This document shows, piece by piece, positions 55,711 to 64,000 of a stretch of 64,000 bases of DNA; positions within the stretch are counted from its first letter, which is position 1; each line of letters starts with the position of its first letter. The DNA is from Ectobius pallidus (lineage: Eukaryota > Arthropoda > Insecta > Blattodea > Ectobiidae): the NCBI GenBank assembly GCA_964059195.1, contig CAXKWD010000008.1, positions 43,949,502 to 44,013,501 of the forward strand, read 5' to 3'. The translations under genes were made by a program, and so were the position numbers. The notes under the pieces are model-generated. The model saw only the letters and a program-made list of their open reading frames with translations. It did no database searches and had not been told where the DNA came from.

Positions 55711-56710
55711 TTTTTTTTTTTTTTTTTTTTTTAATTTCAATAACTATTTATTGAACATTGACTGCATGCCCCATTACGAATAACATTACATGCGTAATAT
55801 TCCTAAAATACAAGTTTGTGTCTTCTTGTATCGTTCATAGTTTGTTCTAATGTTCTATTACTTGAATTTATTTACATTTGTTCCGTTAGAATTGCTTGAT
55901 ATGTTGTTCCCAGTCAATCGACTGTGTTTAGTTGTGTTGTTCTCTTGTATACTAACTATTACACTTTTTCACTTTATCACTAAACTTCACAACTCTATTG
56001 AATTGCAGAATTTTTGGAAAAGTCCAGGATATTTTGTCACTAAATGATGTGTGGTGGCTGGCCAGTGTCCTCCTTTCTTCCTTATTTCTGTTATTAACTT
56101 GTTTCTCTGTTGTTTTAATTCTGAACATTCGTATAATATATGATAGACCGTTTGTTGCCCTGCGTTGCATGAGCAAGTAGGGTCATCTGAGATGTGGAAT
56201 CTATGTTCGTAAGATTTTGTCATGCCATGACCTGAGACTATTGCTGTGAACCTTGGTGTTATTGCTATTTTAATCTTAAGTCTTTCTTTAATGGAAGGGA
56301 AAAAAGATTTCGTTATTGCTCCTTTTCTTGTGTTGTCCCATTTGCTCTGCCATTCCTTAAGCCCTCTTTCTTTTATTTCTGCCTCGAGTTTTGATTTTGG
56401 TATCCTGTGGTAAACTGTTTCTACATCCATTTCCTCTCCTGCTTGTTTTGCAAGTTGATCTGCTAGCTCGTTTCCTTTAACTCCGACATGTGCTTTCACC
56501 CAACTGAAGTAAATTTTCCAGTTTTGCTGATTGAGTGCTGTTATAATATTGTGTATATCTGTGACTATGGACTGGTGTTTCCTGTTGTTTTTTAGAAGTG
56601 CCAGGGATACTTGACTGTCTGTATAGACTGTCACTGATTTCTCTTCCTCCACCACTTTGAGGTTTTGGATTTCCCTCAGAGCCTGTAGGATAGCAATCTG
56701 TTCGGCCTGA
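55711..56710 (-). mobile_element. 5'-truncated LINE inserted in the microsatellite
   Basis: The T run at 55711..55732 is the poly(A) tail of a minus-strand LINE. The 5' break at 56710 touches the TG repeat, and the same repeat resumes on the other side. The insert therefore split one microsatellite. Confidence 0.85.
55987..56710 (-). pseudogene. LINE ORF2 C-terminal RNase H domain
   Basis: From the break, QAEQIAILQALREIQNLK leads into VTVYTDSQVSLALLKN (second catalytic region, D in TDSQ), then FSWVKAHVGVKGNELADQLA (the H-x-G-x-x-GNE-x-AD signature). A C-terminal zinc-like stretch DDPTCSCNAGQQTVYHILYE follows (C-x-C...H). RNase H after the polymerase is typical of I-, R1- and Loa-group LINEs. 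The frame is open for 240 codons to the stop at 55987, so it is a young insertion. Confidence 0.88.
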
Positions 56711-56793
56711 GTGTGTGTATGTATATGTGTGTGTGTGTGTATGTATATGTGTGTGTGTGTGTGTGTATGTATATGTGTGTGTGTGTATGTATA

Positions 56794-56824
<31 letters not shown>

Positions 56825-57031
56825 ATGTATATATGTGTGTGTGTGTATGTATATGTGTGTGTGTGTGTATGTATATGTGTGTGTGTGTGTGTATGTATAC
56901 ATATGTGTGTGTGTGTATGTATACATATGTGTGTATATGTATATATATATGTGTATATGTATGTGTATATATGTATATGTGTGTATATGTATATGTGTGT
57001 ATATGCATATGTGTATATATATATATGTCAT
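56711..57031. repeat. TG/TATG microsatellite, right block
   Basis: About 320 bp of GTGTGTGT, GTATGTATAT and TATATATA. Confidence 0.97.
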
Positions 57032-57859
57032 ATATAAACTTTGTATAACATTAAAGCATTATAGTCCCGGCATTTGTTCCATTAATAATGTAAAATTCCC
57101 CTCGATTTACAATACTCTTAATAAAAATAAACCCCTCCATTATGATTACATTCAGAGTCACCGCAATATACTTTTCCCTGGCACAATACAGATAGGCCAT
57201 GAAAATGTAAATCAAAAGAAATAGGAGGAAGAACAGTAAGTTAATCTACTGACCTTAACCATATTAGAAGCCGTTGTCTCTTGCAAAGCTCTTTCTATCA
57301 ATTGTCTCATGTGTTCCAGAATGTCATTTAGGGACCCTCAGCTGTAATTATTTCTATAAAATCTCTCGGGCTACTGTTTAACAATATGGTCCAACAGCAC
57401 AATATTAAATACATACTGACAAGATCTTCTAGAAAATTTATTTTCTCAAATTTGAACGCCTGACGGATTACATGGTCATCCTTACCCATTAAATTGCATT
57501 TACAGAATCAGGATGATTATATCAGACAAGAACCCTGGAGTCATCCAGAGGCAAACACAAGTGATCTTGATAAAGAATGGTTTATATTAGCAAAAGTTTG
57601 TAATAAGGCCAAAATTTAGTTATTTATTTATCCAATGGCAGGATTTGACATTAGTTTCATTTTCCTTCTGGCTCCCCAATATAGATACACTAAATCTTTA
57701 TTTTTTTGTTGTTTGGTTTGATTAAGTTTTGTGCACTTCAGCAGATGATCTTTGTTCATGATGCTGTCATACTGGTTACATAGGGTGCAAAAAGGGGGAC
57801 GGAAAGATGTTGATTCTATATGGCCAAAATTATCATATCTGAATGAAGCTGTGTGACTC
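57032..57859. other. No gene recognised
   Basis: Nothing I can name. Confidence 0.5.
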
Positions 57860-58379
57860 CTGAATTAGATGACTGTAACACCATTCCAAATGCTGAACAC
57901 AACCAAGAAATTTGCAAGACAGGAATTAAACAAAGCGAAGAGGATGGTTTTGAACATGTAGCTGGATGTATTGCTAACAAACAGAAAGATTTAAGGTATA
58001 TCCGCACCTTGGAACCTTAACTCGGAAAATTCACATGGAGCATCATTATACAATACCATCATGGGTCAGACATGGGGCCTTGATTTTACCATCGGACGTT
58101 TGATTACAAATGTTCAAGAATATTGATTCAATTTTTAAATTATTTCATGTCAGCATTCAGCAGGGAAAACAAATTTTAAAAAGGACTACAGACTTCGTAG
58201 CCTCAAATCCAGATCTTCATGATGTTCCCTCAGAAATTCTTCAAACAGTTGTTAGAACTACTTTCTTTATAATAATAAAATATTTAAATTCCAAACCAGA
58301 AGGACACAAGAGGAAGAGGTTGGGACTGGATGATAAAATGAGGCAAATAAACAAGAAATACAAGAAAATCAATTAACTT
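57860..58379 (+). pseudogene. THAP9/P-element-like transposase, C-terminal fragment
   Basis: The first frame gives NQEICKTGIKQSEEDGFEHV, then AGCIANKQKD. The second (58110..58376) gives MFKNIDSIFKLFH, ILQTVVRTTFFIIIKYLNSK and a basic end. Pattern and order resemble the end of THAP9/P-type transposases, where EEDG-x-x-YVAG-x-IA is followed by a helix ending in F-x-RTR-x-F-x-R-x-x-YLN. The catalytic core is missing. Assignment is by memory of the family only. Confidence 0.5.
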
Positions 58380-58417
58380 AATTTGTTGTTTATTTATTTA
58401 TTTATTCTTTATTAAGT

Positions 58418-58960
58418 GCCAGTATGGTACTTTATGAGATTGTGTGGGGGACGAAAAATGTCTGTCCGTCCGTCCGTCCGTGTGTCTGTACGCGCTCTAA
58501 CTCAAATACGCTTTATCGAATTTTAATGAAACTTGGTATACGCGTTTATAATGTCCATGGGAAGAACCCTATTGAAATTGGACCAAATCGGTTCACCGGT
58601 ACCGGAGTAAAACCCAATTTAGTGTATATTTTAAAGGCGCCATAACTCTCATACGCTTTATCGGATTTTCATGAAACTTGGAATACCTATTTATAATGTC
58701 CATGGGAAGATGTCTGTTGATATTGGACCAAATCGGTTGGCCGGTACCGGAATAATGCCCAATTTAGTGCCCTTTTATGGTATATAAGAAAAGGCGCGGT
58801 AACTCAAATACGCTTTATCGGATTTTCATGAAACTTCGTATACTTATTTATAACAATCATGGCAATAAGCCTATTGAATTTGGACCTAATCGGTTGTCCA
58901 GTACCGAAATAAAGAGTAATTATCAGTCAAATTTATTATAATATTTTGGTTCATTTCGAA
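58418..58960 (+). repeat. Three tandem units of about 190 bp
   Basis: The units start near CTCTAACTCAAATACGC (58495), CATAACTCTCATACGC (58640) and GTAACTCAAATACGC (58799). Each contains TTTATCG(A/G)ATTTT(A/C)ATGAAACTT, TTATAATGTCCATGG-like text and GGACCAAATCGGTT. A single copy, split by the nest, lies at 43940/54048. Confidence 0.75.
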
Positions 58961-59588
58961 GCATTTTGATTGGCTCGCGGCCAACCAATCAGCGGGCGAG
59001 TCCCGTAACTAAGGTAAATAAATGGAAATTCTGGAACAAGCCTTCAATTCCTGTCGAAACCTTCTTTAGTAAAGGAGGGTAAAAAGAAGGCACCTTCTTC
59101 AAATGCAAAATCAAATTCTCGGTTCTTTCTTATAGCGTCATCAATTAATGAGAGCTTATAAAGCTTCCTTCAGTTGCCATGGACAGTTTGACATCTACAT
59201 GAAAAACAAATGTTCCCATATGTACGATTATAGATGAAATGCTGCTGTATAATGACTAATTATTTTGCTAAAATTGATTACAATTAGATTAAAGCATTGA
59301 ATTTTACTTCAGCCTATGTCAGATTTATAATCCCTGACCTCTTAAAAAAAAAACATTAATCTTTGAGAATATGTTTAGGTTGGTACCTCTGCTTCAACGA
59401 GGGCCTCATCCTAATTTATCACTCAGATATCGCGAATATTATAGTACTAATTAATGAAATAATTCAACATTTCCCCATAATAAATCTAGCAGGCACGATA
59501 TATAGCCTAATTTCGAAATACGGTGATTTTTCTCTTCTGTGAGCAACGACGAAATAGTATTCTTTGGTATTGGACACTCAAAAGTCGC
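58961..59588. other. No gene recognised
   Basis: Nothing specific; one TAGCCTA at about 59503. Confidence 0.5.
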
Positions 59589-59680
59589 AGTGTGGTTTGG
59601 TCTTGGGGTAAGGTGCTTGTCTAGTAATCAAGAGATATCATGTTCGAGTCCACCCTGAAGCAAATTTTTTTTTTTTTTTA
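59589..59680 (+). mobile_element. tRNA-Thr-derived sequence with T-run
   Basis: CTTGTCTAGTAATCAAGAG imitates the anticodon arm of tRNA-Thr(AGT), and GTTCGAGTCC the T loop. The T stem and acceptor do not pair, so it is not a working tRNA. A T run at 59667..59679 could stop Pol III. Read as a tRNA pseudogene or SINE head. Confidence 0.55.
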
Positions 59681-60759
59681 TTATCAATTGTGTTAAATTG
59701 AGCCTATTCCATTCTTATGTCCTATTTTGTCAATGTGCTTAAATAAGTATTACATTTTTCTTTTTAAAAAAACTGGGAATTCATTGTCTTTCATTGACCT
59801 ACATCATTCCTAAATAATAACATAAGCCTATAAATGTTATTTCACGAACAGAAACTAGCTTTAAAGTTATTGCGTTGCGTTAAAATTGCATAAGCCTATA
59901 CTCAGAACAAAACTGCATACCGCTAGGTGGAACTATCCTCTTCTTATTGGCTTACTGTACTATTTCATTGTCAATGCATTTTGTAAAATGTTTACATATT
60001 TTAAGAATTAGTATATCAGTGTATACCAATATGAATTAAGGTTAAGAATCAAACTTTAGACCTTTGTTCTTCCGTAAGCCCTGCTTAATGAATGTATCTG
60101 GAGTTTAACTCGGAGATCTATTAAAAAAAAAAAAAAACTTATTTTCTGTATATCATAACTGCAATTATTACTGATTAAAAAAGCACACTGGCACTTTGTT
60201 ATATCAGTTTACCTGATTTTATTATTATTATTATATTTATATAATATCTTTGAAAGTTTACAAAATAGTTCAACTGCTTATAAAAAAAGATTAATTTTGA
60301 AGTTCGCTGCTTAAAGTCATTATTTTAAGACCATGTTGAAATGAAATTTTTATATAAAAGTCTTGTCTTTTAATATAGCCTATTTTCTACACTGAAGTCA
60401 TGCTGTAGGCCTAACCTCATTTTCATCTGTTTCTAGGATGTAATACAGGTCAGGAATAAAGCGTGTCATGAGATACATAAATATAAGAATGTTATTAAGA
60501 GTTACGCTACTTTTTAAATATCTTCACTTCTTGTCGAATTATTTTACACAAGTCCACAACACTGCATGGTCGAAACAAACATTTAGACTATTCAATGGAC
60601 CATGAAAACATAAACACAAACTTTATTCTAAACATTGCTGTTTTATTTGTTCACATTATTTCAACTTAGCAATCAAGCAAACTCCCTGAATTCATATGAT
60701 AGTATGTATTAATAATAGCAACTCTTCATAAACACTAAACTTCAAAGAAATTGAAAACA
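59681..60759. other. No gene; second copy of the 180-bp dispersed repeat
   Basis: 60060..60222 matches 54293..54475. The rest is AT-rich. Confidence 0.5.
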
Positions 60760-61005
60760 CGAAAGTCTTCCCTAGCCATCTGCTACTGCTTCTTCAGGCA
60801 GAAACATAACGCCTCATCCATCAGCGATGCCCTGATTGGTCAGCACAAAGTGAAGCAATCTGTATGTCTACAGACCTTGGGATTGGGGAGCATGTGGTCA
60901 GTAGGCCTCCTTACCTCAGAAAATTCCAAGGAGTTACTGGGGATCAAGCCCTGGCCTACGGATCTACAACCAGCGATGTTAACCACGTGACCAAGCAGAC
61001 TGTCA
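60760..61005 (-). mobile_element. tRNA-derived SINE, family 2 relative
   Basis: Minus strand: GCTTGGTCACGTGGTTAACA (box A-like), then GGGCTTGATCCCC (box B-like), then GGAATTTTCTGAGGTAAGGA, which matches the body of the SINE at 23796. The 3' part differs. Confidence 0.65.
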
Positions 61006-62154
61006 TTAAATATAATTACTTTTCTATTAATAAAAATGAAAATCCCATTAGATTAACACTACCAAAAGTACGACCTTTCGGTCGGAGGGACCACCAGAAG
61101 CACTGATCCACGTCTACCTAATGGCCAGTGCAGCACACGGCTAAAAGCACATGCCGCCAATATTAACGTTTTGCCAACATATGAAAAAATAAAACCAATT
61201 CCACTCTGAGAGACCAGCATTATGAGTAGAAGATTAAAAGAACTAGGCTTATCCTCTAAAATTTGTATATCTGATGCCAAATCTATTAAGATGAGGAATC
61301 GTAAAATTCTTTATATACTGGAAGTCTATACTTAGTATCAGAATTGTTCTTTTGTTTGCATATTTGGCCCATCAAAGTTTTCACAACATTATAGACACTC
61401 ATGAGGCAGAATGTTACACAAACACTTGAATCAGATCAATTTGGTCTATTGACATCTCATGTTTTAATATATACTAATATTTTGAATAGTTACTGCTAAA
61501 TTGCTAAAATTTAAAGTGAAATAAAACATGAGAATTACCGGTACTCAAACTAGGATTCTAAAACAAAAATATTAAGCACAGATTGAAATATGTTTAATCT
61601 TACTCTCCACATATTTTGAATGCATTCTTGTAGCGACTTTTGCACATGTAACGTAGTGTGTGACAATATTGTGCTTTTTGTCTTGTCCCCTTTTGCTAAA
61701 TGGTAGTTTATTCCATTTCATTTTGCCATCTTTATACTGGCTTCCTACATTGTCAGAAATTTTGTCCTTGTCACAAGATACTACAAGATAAACTTGTATC
61801 ATATTCACTTTTAGTAGGTACCTTAAGTGAGAAAATCACATCCTGTGTGCTTCTTCGTGAAGAAAGCAACATACCTATATTTTCAGTTTCTATGAAGTCT
61901 GAGGATACCCGAATCACTTGATGCTACTCTGGGGATTGTGTCTGAGTTATGTGATGACATCATCAAAATTAATAACATGTTGCATTTCACAGAAAAGGCC
62001 ATAAAGTGAAAACTATTTGTGATAGAGACTTGCTGAAAACTGTTTTGAAATCTCAATAAACTGCTCTACATGATTTCTTCTTACACATTTGGAGCTAAGA
62101 CAGCAGTGCTACCGAAAAATTACATTTTTTGTTGGAATATTGAAAAATTGCTCC
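61006..62154. other. No clear gene; possible piggyBac N-terminal fragment
   Basis: On the minus strand at about 61760..61640, KMKWNKLPFSKRGQDKKHNI followed by VTH resembles the start of piggyBac-type transposase domains. It is short and alone, so the call is weak. Confidence 0.3.
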
Positions 62155-62252
62155 TGTAGAATGTGTTCTCGTGAAATTTCAATAGAAGATGATGCCGCTC
62201 TTGTAGAATGTGTTCTCGTGAAATTTCAATAGAAGATTATGTAACATAAAGT
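62155..62252 (+). repeat. Tandem duplication of about 49 bp
   Basis: TGTAGAATGTGTTCTCGTGA followed by AATTTCAATAGAAGAT occurs twice in succession with one or two changes. Confidence 0.9.
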
Positions 62253-62760
62253 ACACGCAAATTTTTTTGAAAAATTTAATAATGATTCTATTCCTGTTTA
62301 CCTGAAGTTTCCAATGTCAATAGTTTTAATTCTGTGGTGGTTTTCCTAAAACAACAATCTTCAAATTTCAAAATGTATTTTTTAGATGAAAAGATTCTAC
62401 AATGTTGTGATTTAAATTTTCTTTGCTTGGGTAATTCCAGCTTGCTTTGAATTGAATAACTATCACATTAACCTGAATACTTTCGAATTTTGATTACACA
62501 CATGAAACAGATAGAATACAAATAAACTGGTAACACTTAGCCTATCCCTAGATTGCTTGTAATGTATTTATGTTTTCCTATGACTCTTAATAAACGTCAA
62601 TTTCCACAAATGTTTAAATGTTTAGTTTCATAGAGAATCAAACAGGAGAGTGCATTGGAATATCCAACACAATAACTTTAATTCTGCTTATTACACTTAT
62701 TAAAAAAGGGGTTCATCCTTATCATAGTCGCTATAATCGTCAGCATCAACCTCCACCCCT
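62253..62760. other. No gene recognised
   Basis: Nothing specific; one TAGCCTA at about 62540. Confidence 0.5.
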
Positions 62761-63376
62761 TCATAGTACTTGTCCCTTGTCCGCATTGTTTTCATACTTC
62801 TCTGGATCGTTTTCCCATGCACACATGTCAGAGCAGGGCAGTTTTCTCCAGACACATTTACAGCTATCACATTTTAACTTAACACATCCACATTTAATTA
62901 GTTCGAGCACATCAGAAGAAGCAGGTGTGTTGGCGCACATGATGTTCAATTGATTAATCTCTTGAGTCCAACCAAAATTGGCTGGTGACGGCAAATTTGG
63001 ATCGAGCTGATAAGATCTATGTCACTCCATTGCTTGCAGATGTGCCCGAAGTATAGTTGGTTCAAGTGATGTTTGTGAGGAAGGAAGGGACTCGGTCCCA
63101 GTTTGCTTCCAGGTAAAAAAAGCCACCACCTCGGTACACCAACTTCCTTTATGTCTGTTTTGGGAACATAAACTTTAGACATATGAACCTTCCAACAGCT
63201 GCCAACATTTCCTTGCTCACGGTTTCAGTCTTTCCCAGATCTGCCAGACCAATGAGAATAACATCGTCAGCAGCTCGGAAGCCCTTCCAGAAGGATATTT
63301 TCCCTTTTCTAGAGAATGAGCCAGTAACGTTCACTCCTGATAATGCGTGAAAGCTTAGAAGTAAGTCGGACTGCAT
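62761..63376 (-). pseudogene. Second PIN/CXC-type TE protein, C-terminal half
   Basis: The minus strand from 63376 reads LLLSFHALSGVNVTGSFSRK and GKISFWKGF, where the family usually has HALSGCDVTGSFSGKGK; here Cys-Asp is Val-Asn. The middle 62946..63182 is frameshifted. It then reads SPANFGWTQE and DVLELIKCGCVKLKCDSC, KCVWRKLPCSDMCA, the CXC-type end. It is a different subfamily from the copy at 8.6-13.4 kb. Confidence 0.65.
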
Positions 63377-63798
63377 TTGTCTAAGTTCCTCAGATTAGTG
63401 ACAGGGGAACATGTCTCCTTGGTAGCATTGAATATTTATTTAGAGCCATTATGTTCCAGTTTTAATTCATCTAAAAATCAGAAGAAGAAACTTTACTGCC
63501 CCGAAACATACTAAATAATTAAAAAATAAAAGCAAAAATATTTGTTATACTAAATACATCAACATACAATGAAAACGTTAACTTCCTTACATTCTACTGT
63601 TGATAGAAATATTGTTTTGCGTTAGTTTTCTGTGATAACTTTCTAATAAATTTGACAGAAATCATCTTAACCAGTGCAGCTGCTCATCAGCATAATGTTA
63701 TATTAACACAGTGCATGAATATATTACTTTCTTGCACTCACTGAATGTTAGCACCAGCTTTGTTTCTTTTGGTGTTTGTTACCATGTACATAGTTTTT
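63377..63798. other. No gene recognised
   Basis: AT-rich; probably upstream remnant of the TE at 62761..63376. Confidence 0.4.
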
Positions 63799-63909
63799 AA
63801 AGCATGCTTCCAGTATGGGAAAATCTTACTTATCCACAATATGAGAGCCTAAAGCATGCTTCCAGTAGGCCTATGGGAAAATCTTACTTATCCACAATAT
63901 GAGAGCCCT
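63799..63909 (+). repeat. Tandem duplication of about 52 bp differing by a GGCCTA insertion
   Basis: AAAGCATGCTTCCAGTATGG and AAAGCATGCTTCCAGTAGGC begin the two copies. Both continue with GGGAAAATCTTACTTATCCA and CAATATGAGAGCC. The only substantial difference is six extra bases in copy 2 at a TA. Confidence 0.95.
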
Positions 63910-64000
63910 TAATCTGGATGTACTGTATTTTTCTTTACAAAACTTGGAAAATACAAGACAATTAAAAGTGGTTGGTACAAAATAAACTTATTCCAGTGAC

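Noticed and set aside
55471..55783. Long open frames of Cys-Val or Thr-His repeats on both strands
   Set aside because: They are translations of the TG/TATG microsatellite.
56676..57224. Further long frames in the second TG block
   Set aside because: Same artefact of repeated dinucleotides.

Overview
The window is eukaryotic, AT-rich and almost entirely transposable-element (TE) sequence. The TE families look arthropod: mariner, hAT, Jockey/CR1 and RTE-like LINEs, Kolobok-like, piggyBac-like and THAP9/P-like fragments, and tRNA-derived SINEs with TTTAG tails. A short CCTAA/TTAGG run agrees with an insect. A large insect genome of the cockroach/termite kind is my best guess, but nothing here fixes the species. 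The only convincing host-gene sequence is one spliced exon (37468..37667, +) resembling the N-terminus of HMMR, with a possible second small exon at 37982..38032.

Layout. 1-5.2 kb: a non-autonomous hAT (170..1682), then a DDE-type transposase gene (2472..4621, minus) with four copies of a 16-bp near-palindrome on each side. 5.2-14 kb: unknown sequence, then an element with about 0.85-kb inverted arms (7640..14010) whose PIN/FEN-like plus CXC gene is split by a 5'-truncated LINE (9451..11690) and a mariner (12019..12917). 14-22.3 kb: a 580-bp hAT MITE, an internally deleted transposase pseudogene, a pogo/Tigger-type MITE and dispersed repeats. 22.5-27 kb: five copies of a sister form of the 16-bp motif, two SINEs and a 300-bp palindrome built from tRNA-like halves. 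27-29.4 kb: Jockey/CR1-type LINE. 31-37 kb: hAT MITE, small MITE, and a 2.26-kb foldback element. 37-41 kb: HMMR-like exon, then a hAT pseudogene with a threefold tandem repeat. 42-54 kb: LINE pieces and a seven-level nest of TEs whose target-site duplications I could mostly read. 55-64 kb: TG microsatellites split by a LINE RNase H fragment, a THAP9-like fragment, SINEs, and a second PIN/CXC-type pseudogene.

How it fits together. No operon or pathway is present. The window is a stack of insertions, and in several places the original reading frame or repeat can be followed across the insert, which makes the boundaries reliable. hAT-type non-autonomous elements dominate: five have readable 8-bp duplications, four of them perfect.

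The most unusual signal crosses all element types. Short G+C cores flanked by TA (TAGGCTA, TAGCCTA, TAGGCCTA) are strongly over-represented. In three independent pairs of repeat copies inside this window, one copy has plain TA where the other has TA-(GGC-type core)-TA. That looks like a footprint or micro-insertion process acting at TA dinucleotides.
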